This document shows, piece by piece, positions 24,901 to 37,205 of a stretch of 64,000 nucleotides of DNA. This stretch comes from Epiperipatus broadwayi (Eukaryota; Onychophora; Udeonychophora; Euonychophora; Peripatidae). The stretch spans positions 6,321,576 to 6,385,575 of the forward strand of contig JAQFVV010000036.1 of NCBI GenBank assembly GCA_028023455.1, in the 5' to 3' direction. A program made the translations under genes and the position numbers. The notes under the pieces are model-generated. The model searched no databases, was not told the DNA's origin, and was given only the letters and a program-made list of their open reading frames with translations. Each line of letters opens with the position of its first letter. Position 1 is the stretch's first letter.

Positions 24901-27339
24901 ATTTAAAATCTCTCCTTCAATTTTATATATAGTGTTACTATCATGCAATGCACCTTTGACCTTCATATATACATATTTTATTCTTATTCATTACTGATTC
25001 TGATACAGTAATAGACCATCAATTATTTATATATTAAAAAAACATAGTATTGTACTTTTCAATGCTATGATTTTAGGCTATTACAGATATTGTTTGTTAT
25101 TGTTCTTTTATATACAATTTATTTTTATTATTATTATTATTATAAAATTTTAATCATTAACCAATAAATTTAGAGTAGATTAAAGTCTGGTGAAACTGTT
25201 TAATTATTTCTTTTGAATGTGCAAGGTAATCCAAGATCAAATCAATTTTGGTAAATGAAATAGAGTTATATATATAATCTTATACATTATTATTAAGTGT
25301 GATTAGATATAAATTTTATATTTGTTACTCTATTTAAATATTTGTTTACTTATCTAAGTCAACAATACTGGTTGAAATAATTTCATTAGTTCAGGGTTGA
25401 TTATTAATTTGCTTATCTTGTCCTGTTATAATAAATCTTAATAGATTTTGTTCTGTCATTAGTCAGAATGATTTATCAAAACTTCTTTGAAGTGGGGATT
25501 ATACATTTTATGAACTAGTATATCTTAATATCTATCATTGGCTTAGACAACTGCCAATAATCATTTTATATAGTTTAATTCTTATAAAATCCATTTTTAT
25601 AATTGATTGACTGGATATTTAAGTAGACTAATATCAGTGTTTGTAATTTAGTAAATATCCAATAGAAGCCTGATATATTTTATATATGATGTGATTGGGT
25701 ATTGCAAAATGTAAGATTATCTAACAGATTTATTAATAAGTGTCTCATGTTAATGCATAACTTAAGCAATAATTGCATATCGAGATAATGTAAAGTGTGA
25801 ATGAAATATTAATATTATGTTTAACATTTTATTAAATTAGATATAAAATTGAGTAAGGGTTTATTTTATTTAAACATTATAAATATTGAGTAGGTTTATA
25901 AAACATTCTCAAAATTTTCTTATAATTATTTAGGAACTAGGTTATTTAAATGGAATATTATTAAATTTTAGCATAGGTTTATATTACTATAAACAATATT
26001 ACATTAGTAGAGTATGTCAGAACTTAGTTATTTATTGGTTTGAATGTAGTTTTATTCAATTATCAATCAAATAGATATCTTAGACACATGACATCATTTA
26101 GGACAATGACATATGATTCCATTACTTATTGTAATGTATTTTGGGATCATGAATAGATTTGGTAATAACTGAGGTAATGACCTTGTTTGCTTGTTTTTGT
26201 TTTAAATACTATCTGAATAAATGAGGTTTTAATAAAGATTGTCATTAATATTTTAGCATAGTGGGCAATGTAAATAATTATGTATTAGAAATATTGTTAT
26301 TGCCTAGTGTAATCAGTAACTGAACTAGATAATTTTACACAGGTTATAACAGAGTTACTATTTACTGATGCATGTTTTGCTCTGTTCTAAATAATATTTA
26401 ATCATAAGGGCATTTCTACATGTTCTTTTATTTCCATATAGTGTCAATAATAAGTGGTTGTCTAAAAATCCTATAGGTCAATTTCTTTTATTTTATGGCA
26501 AATGTTGACTGAACAAATGTAGAGAGGTAGAAAATCCATTATTACTGTTACCTGATGTTAGCCAGTGATGATCATGTACAAGTGGCAATTATTACAAAAT
26601 GCCAAATCAATTTTATGACATTATAAAATGGCATTGCACATTTAGGTTAGATTTATATTGATATGAATGATGTTTCAATCCTGAAACATACTACAATTTT
26701 TATATTCTCATCCCATATTATAATCAATATTCTATTACAAAATGGTGACCAATGATTGAGCTATGTTTTATTTAGATTAGATTAATCATTTTCCAAGTAT
26801 CATCATTTTTACCATGTTACAGTATATACTACCATATAACTGCATGCCAATCAAGACTAGAAGCATTGGCTGTCTTGACTAAAGTGACTTATACTTGTTT
26901 TATTCATTCAGCTTTAAATACTATGTTGCATTCATATTTGCAGAAGTAATTGTAACTATGTCTAAGAATATATCCAAAAAAGGTAATCAAATAATTTTAT
27001 GTCTGAAGAGTTCATAAGAAGTTTGAACATTGAAAGTAACAACAGGAAATGGATCAGAGAAGCTTGCTGTCTTGACATTTCTAAAATGTTTAATCATCTG
27101 AAGTTCCAGGATTGGAATCAATCTTAGGACCATATGCATAAAAATCTGACATCCAATCCCTGCACCAAATCACAAAGGACATTATATGCATGCAAATCAT
27201 TTATGAAATGATGGATGGATATACAGTAGTTTTTATTAATCAGACTAAGATATTTAACAAATCATCTTTCAATAACTTGAAATATTAGATGTATGTATCT
27301 GCAATTAAAAGTAGATCTTAAAGTTTTAACTTTGCTTAA
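21901..27339. other. Long stretch without a supported feature
   Basis: About 5.4 kb of AT-rich sequence. Poly(A) and poly(T) runs and a few (ATT)n tracts (for example about 25126-25142) occur. The ORFs are short, with no recognisable domain, and nothing recurs elsewhere in the window as far as I could see. Confidence 0.45.
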
Positions 27340-27778
27340 TAATAACACGAAAGGCTGAAACCTTGTCAGATGCACCTTAAAATGCTTATATATTTGTCAA
27401 GCATTGGTGATCAAGAGGTCAGTGACAGCTGCTTTACAAGCAGTTGTCCTGGGTTAGCGGGTTCACTTCCTGGCTGATGCTATGACACATGAGAAAAAAA
27501 TGCTTATATGACAGCCAGTCAGATGTAATAATGACTGCACAGGAAACTATCAAGTCAAAATACAAGGCAGAGATTTTACAAGAAAGAGATGGTTCCACCT
27601 TCCTCTCTACTTAAATTTATATATAAATAAGCCAGCCTCAAGCATTTTGACCTAAGAGGATGAAGCTTTAAACACCTTCACATTTAATTCACTAAATATT
27701 ATATATAAATAAACAACGTGAAATCTTTCGATTTACTATGAAGTAATTTTCAAATCCAATGAATTGATAGTAACAAAT
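27340..27778 (+). repeat. MITE-like repeat family M, copy 3, interrupted by a SINE
   Basis: Starts CGAAAGGCTGAAACCTTGTC and, after the SINE, continues ATGCTTATATGACAGCC..., AAGCATTTTGACCTAAGAGG, ATGAAGCTTTAAACACCTTC and TGAAATCTTTCGATTTACTA. These blocks are shared in order with the copies at 7.6 kb and 52.7 kb. Confidence 0.65.
27394..27499 (+). mobile_element. tRNA-derived SINE inside a family M repeat
   Basis: CAAGCATTGGTGATCAAGAG, then GGGTTCACTTCCTGGCTGAT and GCTATGACACATGAGAAAAA. Target duplication AAATGCTTATAT lies on both sides. The sequence on the two sides joins into the uninterrupted family M unit, as seen at 27825-27885. Confidence 0.9.
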
Positions 27779-27824
27779 GTAAATATATTAATTTATTAAG
27801 CACAAGCAAATTATATAATAATAA

Positions 27825-27885
27825 CGTGAAAGGCTGAAACCTTTGTCAGATGCGCCTTAAAAATGCTTATATGACAGCCAATGAG
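27825..27885 (+). repeat. Family M 5'-end fragment
   Basis: Repeats GAAAGGCTGAAACCT..GTCAGATGCGCCTTAAAAAT through GACAGCCA without the SINE. It serves as an empty-site equivalent for the insertion at 27394. Confidence 0.65.
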
Positions 27886-30160
27886 ATATTTGCTTAAATA
27901 AATTTGTTAAATGTAATTTAATGATTTTATATAGTACGTGGGTTTATTTGCAATTTCTATTTTCATTTTACCTTGAAAAAAAAATATATAAAGAAACCTC
28001 AAAAAATTATAAAAATTTGTTTATTCATTGAATTTTCCAAAAAACGAAAACAAATGCATATTAAAAAAAGATTCAATATCATTATTGTATTTTTAAATTC
28101 TGACCACTTTTTAAGATAAAATCTATAATTAGTTTTTTTTTTTCCTTATCTTAAAATTTTATAACAAGACAAATACAAAACTAAAAATATATTTTTCATT
28201 TAATTTTCAACAACTTCCTTAATCCCTAAAGAGAAAAATTACAGGGATTAAATATTTTAAACAACCCATATAACAAGTATTTTATACAAGAATCAATATA
28301 TAATAAAAATAAATATCGTTCGAGTATTTGCTTAGATATCGAACTGACATTGTAGTAGATAAAAAATGTGACCGTATATTTTAGATATGTCTATGTATAC
28401 ATTTGTAGTTTGTTAATAGTAACATGGCTGGAACCAAAAGACCATCATCCGGAAAGTAGAGCTTTATTCAAGGATGTTTGAAAGAAAGCTGAAAATGAGA
28501 AAAATTTCAGATTTTTGATAGGATATTTCTACACATACTTGAAAGACGGCTGATATAAGGCTAATTTTAATAACAAACGTTTTTACAAATCTCTATATAC
28601 ATATATATACAGACACACTTATATATATATATCAATTTTAATATTTAAGTATGATTTACTCCATCTATTTTATTAATAAATGTTATTCCACTATGATGTA
28701 AATTTAAACAAAACACCATTTAGAAGTAGTGCAATTTATTATAACTAGATGATATGTTTTCAGGTTGCAATATTTCTTTCTAGCTTGGTATTATTTTATA
28801 AAACAATGCATAGAAAACTTGCAAATTTTTTAAAAAATATTATCTATAATTCTTTTTAAGAAAAACTAATTTAATTATGAGGGTATTTGGAAAATTGTGA
28901 TTTCATACATAACATAAACATGGATTCACTTTTGTTTTATAGTACTTCATACAAATACTATTAGTATGTATTGCTTTCAATTTGCAGCACCTCTATGGAA
29001 CTGACACTTTTCTTAAATTATACCATAAATAAATGTCTTATATAAAAACATATACATACAGAAATTTTTTTATTAAAATATATATATTGTTACTGTAAAC
29101 TAGTGTGGTTATTTTAACTTCTGAAAAGTGTAAGAAAAAACAGAAAATAAAGATGAGTTTTTAAATGATAGCACTAAGTAATCCTTGAATTATGTACATA
29201 CACATGTATCATATACTGATTCTTTAGGTATGATCATTTAATATTTGAAAACTGTCTTTCAATCTTTTTGACTAGTAATTTTTTTGCTTTGGAAGTATTA
29301 TTACATTGGCATAATTATAGTTCCTTATTGTACTTTATTCTCAGTCATATTTTTTTAATAAATTCAAATGATATTAAACTTTTTAGATTAAGTACGTTAA
29401 GGTCTTCATTATCTAACTGGGGTCTGCCTCTTCCTAGTTAAACAACATATAATCTGATAATTCTTTATTTGCTCTATAGCCTAATTATAAAGATATGCCT
29501 TTATTAGTGTAATATAAATTTCATCACATCTACTAAGTGACAAACATATTTACCAGTCTTTTTAAGTTATTTCAAAAAGATTTTTAGTGAAATGCTTTTA
29601 ATGTCTTATACTATATCGGTAAAAAAAAATCTATGTCTGAATTCTATATGATAATTTTAGAAAAATAACAACTCTGTATAGATTAACTTTAATTGAAGTA
29701 AATATTACAGTGATGAATTTCCTATCTTAATTTTTTAATGCAGCTACAATGTTTGTGTAGCATCTCAATATCCAAGCTCATTTTTCTACTTAAACATTCA
29801 CTCATATATTTAAAATGATACTCATACTCATAATATTAAGTATTCAGTCCAAAAGTAACAGAATATTTTTCATCAACAACTTATAAAGTACTTAATTTTT
29901 CTGATTATTAAGTTTAAGGACATTCAAAACATTAAGATCATCTGCAGATTATTTTTTTGTTTATAAGAATATCCCAATCAACATATTGAGAATTAAAAAC
30001 CAAGAAGATGAAGGATAGAACTCTGCTTTTTCAAAGCTCTTTTAACAGTTTTAAAACCCACACTCATTAATTTTGTTTTCAACTATTATATCTGTAATGC
30101 TATTATAAAAATACTAACTTTAATTTTGTTTTCAGTTTTAATATTCATTACTAGGTAACA
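27886..30160. other. No supported feature
   Basis: AT-rich sequence with homopolymers and short AT dinucleotide tracts near 28604 and 28621. No gene or repeated element recognised. Confidence 0.45.
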
Positions 30161-30167
30161 CTCGTTT

Positions 30168-31229
30168 TTATTTCAAATGACTTCTATATATATTTAAACT
30201 CTTTTTACTCTCCATACTAGTTCTCCATCTCTCCAACTCCCTATTCTTTATTAATGCATCTATTCTTTTATCCCATTCGTTACCACTATAACACTCAACA
30301 ATTCTCCTAACACAATCATCCCACCTTTTATACAAGTATACTGATATAAATTTTTTATCCAAATCCTTTGCATACCGCATTACCTTTCTCATCCATCTTG
30401 TTGCCTGCCCTCTACTCATAACTTAATTAAATACTATTTTGGCTATTCTTTTATTTTTCATAAACTGCAATCTACCAAACATTTTCATTTTACTTTTTGC
30501 ATCTCTCATATAAAAACTTGATCATCCCATTTCTCTTTGAATTGCCTCCTTTGCTGTCCATACTCTGCATCTAATGCATGTCTTCCTACTTCCCTTTGTA
30601 CTTTCTCTAAGTAATCTAATACCCTTTTACTAACACATAACACATCATTACCATATGCTAACCCTGCTACTACAACTCCCTTCCATATAATTCTAGCTAC
30701 ATCATATTTATTATATGAAAACACTGTTGATTTCTTTATTAAAGCCTTTCTTTTCTTTGCTTTATTTACCAATTTTTTCTCCCATTCCACCACGCAATTT
30801 TCCTGATTACTTAAGATGATTCCCAAATAACTATACCTATCCACCACACTTAACTTTATATCCCCCAATAAAAATTCTACATTTTCTCTTTCCCCATTAT
30901 TAATCATCATTATATTTGATTTTTCTTCACTAAATTTAATCCCCATTTCTTTACAACCCTTGCACATGTCCTCAGCATAATTTCCATATCTTCTCTTCTT
31001 TCTGCACACACAAAAATATCATCTGCAAAAAAAAGACCTGACAAAATATATACTCCCTTGCCACTCATTAATAGTATCTCTATCCCTCTTCCTAGTCTTT
31101 CTATTGCTTTCTCCATTTCACTCAAATACAACAAAGAACAAAATAGGTGGCATGGGGCATCCTTGCCTTAATCCCACCCAATTTTTAGCTTTAACTGATT
31201 CTATATATCCTAATTGATAAGTATAGTAA
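30168..31229 (-). pseudogene. Second LINE type: reverse transcriptase 3' half
   Basis: Minus-strand reading from the nest junction: NNYYTYQLGYIESVKAKNWV, GLRQGCPMPPILFFVVF, SGLFFADDIFVCAERRED (intact FADD), GIKFSEEKSNIMM, DRYSYLGIILSNQEN, then IIWKGVVVAGLAYGNDVLC and YLEKVQREVGRHALDAEYG, and finally FYMRDAKSKMKMFGRLQF and MSRGQATRWMRKVMRY. These are RT motifs 4-7, the thumb and a C-terminal tail. The GLAYGNDVLC..LE..QREVGR.AL block differs from the RTE copies, so this is a different non-LTR clade, which I cannot name securely. Frameshifts near 30970 and 30512 and a TAA before MSRG break it. Confidence 0.8.
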
Positions 31230-31237
31230 TTATTTTT
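31230..31237. repeat. Target-site duplication, left (TTATTTTT)
   Basis: Eight bases immediately outside the left inverted repeat. The right flank at 37198-37205 reads TTATTTTC, 7 of 8 identical. Confidence 0.75.
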
Positions 31238-31329
31238 GGTTCTCATCTAATCCTTCGTGTCAGCCGCGGGTGGCGCAATTTCTAACCAAAAACACATTAA
31301 TATAAAGTTCCCAGGCTAGCGATTCTCAA

Positions 31330-32055
31330 TTAATATTGACTTTTTTTTTTGTTTGTTTGTTTACAAAGTTTACTTTCTTTCATTTCTGAATTATTTTTCC
31401 CAAATAATATTTTTGACGATGGATAATAATAGTTTTTTTTTTTTTAATTTTTATTGACAAGAGGATCTTTTTCGGTGTGTGTTCAAATAGTAATTTGTGT
31501 TTCTTTTTTAAATATTATTACTGTTTTTGTAAAATTGGATTGACAAAATTCAAGAGAGAATGGGTTTTTTTTTTATGGATCTTTAAATAATAATTGACGT
31601 TATTTTGATAAGTTTCCATTTGATTGCCAACAACAATTAGTGGGAAAAGTGTTTTTGTGTATGAATAAATAATAATTTATGTTACTTTTATAGGTTTACA
31701 TTTGATTGCCGACAACAATTATTGGGAGAAGTGTTTTTTTTTTCATGTGTGTGTGTGTATGTTTAAATAAAAATTAAAACCGTTACTTTTATCGGTTTAC
31801 ATTTGATTGACAACCGATTTGACTCCTTTTCATTTATAAATTATGGTTTTGGTTCTACAAATAAATATTTTTGACAATGGGACAATAATAGTTGTTGTTT
31901 GTTTAATTTTTTATTGACAAAAGGGTGGGTGTTTTTCGGTGTAGGTTCAAATAGTAATTTGGGTTGCGTTTAAATAATAAGTTGCGGTCTTACTTTGATC
32001 GGTTTACATTTGATTGCCAATACTAATTATTGGGAGAAGGGGTGTTCTTTTGTGG
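31330..32055 (+). repeat. Tandem array, left part, 400-530 bp units with about 80-bp sub-repeats
   Basis: Anchor GACAATGGGACAATAATAG occurs at 31873, with a diverged form at 31414 (GACGATGGATAATAATAG). The sub-unit TTTGATTGCCGACAACAATT followed by ATTGGGAGAAG recurs near 31620, 31700 and 32010. The array continues on the far side of the nested element. Confidence 0.8.
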
Positions 32056-32058
32056 GTG

Positions 32059-35000
32059 CTATAACAGACGGAACAATTAACACTTGGTTATATCTATAAG
32101 ATATGTCAACAATCAGCTGGTTCGATCACAATGTATGACCAACTTACATAAAGTATTTATGTGATGATACACCTATATATCAAGCCCCAAACGTTGCTGC
32201 TGCCAGATATAACAGATGGAACGATGACCACTAATCCCAAACATTGCTAACACCAAATGTAATGGATGGACAACTAACTTGCAAACTGTACTACTACGAA
32301 GATGTATCAATATGGTGTAGGGATAAGTTAATATGCTCTAATTTATTACCCCTAGCGAAACAATCTGCAGAGACCTACCAGGCTTAGAAGGGAAAAAAAG
32401 TTGCATCCAACTATGTTCAGACTGTGTATTATCTGATAGAGTCCTAATGAGAACCCGATGAAATGCTTAACCAATGATTGCATACCCTTTGATTGACTAA
32501 CTCTATCCCTATTTAATAATATTAAATGCAATTTAGGTTAGTTCAAACACTTTCCCCCTTTTTAATTCCGTTATGCCCTAATATTCAAACCCAGAGAGAA
32601 TATTGCTTTTAACTCCATTATCAGGTATGAACAGATATACACAACAACACCTGCACCTATATATAAGTTACAACTAGCATTTATAATATTTGTTTTATTT
32701 TTAAACTTTTATATAATAAGAAAAATAGATGTGTGTGCATGTATAATTATTTATAAACCGTGGAATGTCAGGACAACTCAATAAACCAGAGACCGGAATA
32801 ATATAAACTCTCAAACATTTATTAACAATAATAAATATTAAGTATAATGACAATAGTAATGATAAAAAAAATAAAAATAATAAAATAAAAAATATATAAT
32901 AATCATCATATGTATATGTGTCACAAATGAACCTCTACCATCTTACTAATTAATTATCCTCTAGATCCAACCCTTATACCCCATAGTAGAAATCCACACA
33001 TGTCACTCATTCTCTGCAAATCATAATTATATAGAAAAATCAACTTTAGTTATTTAATATAATTGAGATGCTGGCTAGCTAAATTATATAGTTACAAATG
33101 TTAATCTATTTAACAAGTTTCCCCAATTTATATATATGATAGAGACAGATCCCAGTTGATTAGTCAAACATACTGGAAAATATACGTACATGGTTAATCA
33201 CAAAATAAAACATATAATATGTATTCTGTATGTGTTGTAATTTAATCTATATATAAATTTAGAGAATCTTACCTCAATATTTATGTGGATGACCTTATGT
33301 GAAGCAGGTGATATTACTTAAATTTTATTTATAATGAAAATATAAAAAGAAATACCAAAATGAATAATCCCTTCTTCTTTGCTAATTCTGAAAAATGAGG
33401 CTTCAGTATCAGAGTGTGAAAATACAACAGATAGTATTAATAAAAAAAAAAAATAATAATAAATAAACAAAAATTTACAATATTGATTCTTTGATTAAAA
33501 ATTGTAATTGGAACAAAGTTCCTAAAAATCATCATAATAGAAGTAGTAGTAGTAGTTGATAGTTAGGCAAGTTGTTCTTCAAAGCAGTTTCACTTAGTAA
33601 ATCATTCTCATTAGCAAGGATAGATAGGTACAATGGTGTCTCCTGTAGTTGTGTTTAATGGTAAACATCTTGATCCTCATTTGATTCACCATAATGTATT
33701 CCAATCCTTGTTTACTTTGGACTGAAGGCATCTTCTTGTGTGTTTACAATAAAGTAGGTAGGTAGGAAGGTAGGTAGGTAGGTAGGTAGATAGGTAGGTA
33801 GGTGGGTAGGTGGGTAGGTGGGTAGGTGGATAGGTGGGTAGGTGGGTGGGTGGGTAGGTGGGTAGGTAGGTAGGTGGGTAGGTAGGTAGGTAAGTAGGTA
33901 GGTAGGTAGGTAGGTAGGTAGGTAAGTAGGTAGATATAATGCAGCTTGCAGGAAAATACCATGACACATAATAGCATGTTTTGCTCTAGCCCATTTTCAT
34001 ATTAAAGTACATTTTAATAATTATTTATAATCATATATTTTTTTATTAATAATATTGAAGCACTTCTATATATATATTAAGAAAATTATTTCATTTTTCT
34101 TTCTTCTCCAATTTTTAGCAAATTTAATTCTCGTTATTGTTTTTGAAAAGATTTTAAAAATTCAAATTTACTCCAACAACTTTTTAAACACGATTTAATT
34201 ATTTAAGAATTAATCAGTTATTCTTACTTCTTTTCACTTTCTGTCCTTTGGATTTGATAAACTTTTAGTTACAGTATTTGACTTTTAAAATGTTTATAAT
34301 TTAACTAAAAGAAAAAATAAAAACTCCATTTTAGCGTTCTAAATTTTTAGTTTTAATTGCTGTCTTTTGTTACAGTTTTTATAATAATAAGAACGATTTG
34401 TAAACTGTCTTTTGTTTTTATACATTTTCACATGCGTAGATTTCCAGGAACGCTCAAATCTTTAACTGCCTATTGTTTAAATACATTTAGATTTATTATA
34501 AATAAAAATAATAATAAAATAATAAAATCAGTTTTATTTTCACACATATGTACCCACCTAATTAACTTCAAGTCATCCCACATTCATTTACCTATTAATT
34601 AATATTCAATTTTAAATTATATATATACATTACAGTTTATTTAATCAAATAGTTTTATATATATATACAATAGTACTTTCTAAAATATTGATCGTATTTT
34701 ATTTTATAAATATAATAATTTATTGTGTATTATATATATATATATAGGTAATAATAATAACAAATAATAATCTTCCCACTATTAATATAAATTCCAAATG
34801 AATTGGGTTCAATAAATATGCTTGATCTTTTTAGGAATGTGTGCATTGTAAGCTACCCTTTACAACCCCCTCTCCTTACAGGGTTAGAATTTTAATATGT
34901 AATGAAAATTTTAACACTTACACAAGGTTTGCATTTGAAGTTTGACGGGGTTTTTTTTCAACAAATATAAGAAGGGTAATGAAACCTTATTTTACTGTTT

Positions 35001-35222
35001 TCTACAGTCAACTACACAAATTGCTTTCTATTTTTCTCTACTCCCTCTCATAAAATACTTTTCAAGGTGGGGTTCAAACATAGGTTGTTTTTGGGGCTTG
35101 ATATATAGGTGTATCATCACATAAATACTTTATGTAAGTTGGTCATACATTGTGATCAAACCAGCTGATTGTTGACATATCTGATAGATATATCCAAGTG
35201 TTAATTGTTCCGTTCATTATAG
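32059..35222. mobile_element. Nested 3.16-kb element with 133-bp terminal inverted repeats
   Basis: The left end, CTATAACAGACGGAACAATT (32059), then AACACTTGG and on to CAAGCCCCAAA (32191), is the near-perfect inverse of 35090-35222. The right end read inward starts CTATAATGAACGGAACAATT. It sits inside the tandem array of the larger element. No transposase-like frame is present; the interior is AT-rich and includes the GGTA microsatellite. A TA or longer duplication is possible because both ends read CTATAA, but the exact boundary is ambiguous. Confidence 0.8.
33752..33936. repeat. (GGTA)n/(GGTG)n microsatellite
   Basis: About 185 bp of GGTA units, with interspersed GGTG, GATA and AAGG variants. 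The apparent Tyr-Leu-Pro-Thr proteins in all three minus frames are translation artefacts of a four-base repeat. Confidence 0.97.
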
Positions 35223-36360
35223 TACGATTGTAGATAACAATTATTGGGAGAAGGGCTGTAACTGTTTAAAGAATAGTAGTTTACATTACTTTTAGTGGTG
35301 GTGTACATTTGATTGCTGACAATAATTACTGAGAGGGGTGGGTGTTTTTGGGTGAGGATTAAATACTAATTTACCTTCCTTTTATTTATTTTACATTTGA
35401 TTGCCGACAACAATTATTGGGAGAAAGGGGTTGTTTTTTTTTTGTGTACGTTTAAATCAAAATTGAAGTTACTTTTATCGGTTATATTTGATTTACAACC
35501 GATTTGACTTTCTTTTTTTTTTTTCCGTTTATAAATTATGATTTTGTTTTGCCCAAAACCTAATATTTCTGACAATGGGACAATAATAGTTGTTGTTTAT
35601 TTCATTTTTATTGACAAGAGCGGGTCTTTTTTTGGTGTATGTTCAAATAGTAATTTGGGTTACGTTTAAAAAATAATCAATTTACCTTACTTTTAGTGCT
35701 TTACATTTGATTGCTGACAACAATTAGTGGGAGGGGTGTTTTTGTGTATGATTAAAGAATAATTGTACGTTACTTTTATTTTTTACATTTGATTGCCGAC
35801 AACAATTATTGGGAGAAAGGGTTTTGCATTTTTTTTGTGTGTGTTTGTGTGTATGTTTAAATCAAAATTTAAGTGACTTTTATCGGTTACCATTTGATTG
35901 AAAACCGATTTGACTTTTTTTTTTTTCGTTTATAAATTATTTGCATTTTCCCAAATAATATTCGGTTTGACAATGGGACAATAATAGTTGTTGTTTCTTT
36001 AATTTTGATTGACAAGAGCAGGTCTTTTTGGTGTATGTTCAAATAGTAATTTGGGTTATGTTTAACTAATAATTTCCAGTCTTACTTTGATTGGTTTACA
36101 TTTAATTGCTGGTGACAATTAGTGGGAGGGTTTTTTTTCTATATGATTAAAGAATAATTAATGACATTCCTTTTATTTGATCATTTGATTGCCGATGACA
36201 ACAATTATTGGGAGAAGAGGGTTTCTTGGGGCTATGTTTAAATAAAAATTTGAGTTACTTCTTTTATTTTATATTTGATTGCTGATGACAACAATTATCG
36301 GGAGAAGAAGGGATGTACATTTAAATAAAAATTAAAGTTACTTCTTTTATTTTTGACATT
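35223..36360 (+). repeat. Tandem array, right part
   Basis: Same orientation and units as the left part. The anchor GACAATGGGACAATAATAG occurs at 35571 and 35969 (398 bp apart), with the GACAACAATTATTGGGAGAA sub-unit near 35405, 35797, 36197 and 36287. Confidence 0.85.
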
Positions 36361-36660
36361 TGACAAAAGCCATTTGGAATCCCTCAAACAAGCTTGCCTT
36401 TACGAAGTGAACATTTCCGTCATCGGCCACAACGAGACTTACAAATGAAAGTAAAAAGATGTTTTTGGGCCTCAAATCTGCATATAATTGCCACACAATC
36501 CAATCTTTTCTTTCAGCAGCAGGATGATTTTTTTTTGTTGTAGAAATATTCCAGCGCTGACTTCTGTGTCTGGCAATTCCCATCTTTTCAAGTTTTTCTG
36601 TTGTTTGAATTACCTATCTTCTTGGTCTCGGAAAATTTCTTGCTAAAACGTGACTCAAAG
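36347..36660 (-). other. Unrecognised short frame at the right end of the TIR element
   Basis: The minus strand reads HALSHVLARNFPRPRR, one TAG, then VIQTTEKLEKMGIARHRSQR and TTKKNHPAAERKDWIVWQLY to a stop. This is the only stretch in the element with mixed amino acid composition and higher GC. It could be the remnant of a captured or encoded protein, but I recognise no family, and no second copy is present to test conservation. Confidence 0.25.
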
Positions 36661-37197
36661 CGTGATCGTTTAAAAATTTTTTCACTACCCCACCCTAATT
36701 GAGAATTTAGGAGGCTTATAGCTTTACAAGGAACAATCACGACACTGTTTAAATTGTTAAAAGGTAACAGTACATTGATTCGTCTTTAAAAAAAAGGCCC
36801 CGATGAAAATTTAAATACTTTTGACACGATCAAATTAACACACCCTCGTACGATATTGTTACATCAAATACATAACACAGCATTATGATATAGTGCATGA
36901 CACAAACAATTACAGCATTTTCCTCTGCTTTTAGCATCGGAAAAAGCCACACTGTTAGCCACTAAGCCGAGTTAACACTCTTGCTAGATTTTATTGTAGA
37001 AAGAAGACTTAACTCTGAGTTAACAGTCTACCTTTTAGCATAGAAACAAGACTTAACTCTGAGTTAACAATCTTTCTAGGATTTATTTTAGAAAAAATGC
37101 TTAAAGGCTTGGGTGCAGCTGTGGAAATGGCATATTTCTAGAAATTTAGCTAGAAATCGCGCCACCCGTGGCTGACACGAAGGATCAGATGAGAACC

Positions 37198-37205
37198 TTA
37201 TTTTC
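37198..37205. repeat. Target-site duplication, right (TTATTTTC)
   Basis: Pairs with 31230-31237. Deleting one copy together with the element restores the LINE frame KLYENNYYTYQLG. Confidence 0.75.

Larger units (their letters stand above)
31238..37197. mobile_element. Non-autonomous TIR element inserted in LINE, 5.96 kb including a nested element
   Basis: The ends are inverted copies starting GGTTCTCATCTRATCCTTCG and continuing TGTCAGCCRCGGGTGGCGCR then ATTTCTA: 47 bp with three A/G differences, at 31238-31284 and 37151-37197. The interior (about 2.8 kb without the nested insert) is dominated by a tandem array and has no recognisable transposase. The 8-bp duplication would fit hAT, P, Merlin or similar superfamilies, but the GGTTCTC terminus does not let me choose between them. 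Confidence 0.85.

Noticed and set aside
33686-33977. Three overlapping Tyr-Leu-Pro-Thr repeat proteins
   Set aside because: All are translations of the GGTA microsatellite; a four-base repeat stays open in three frames without coding.
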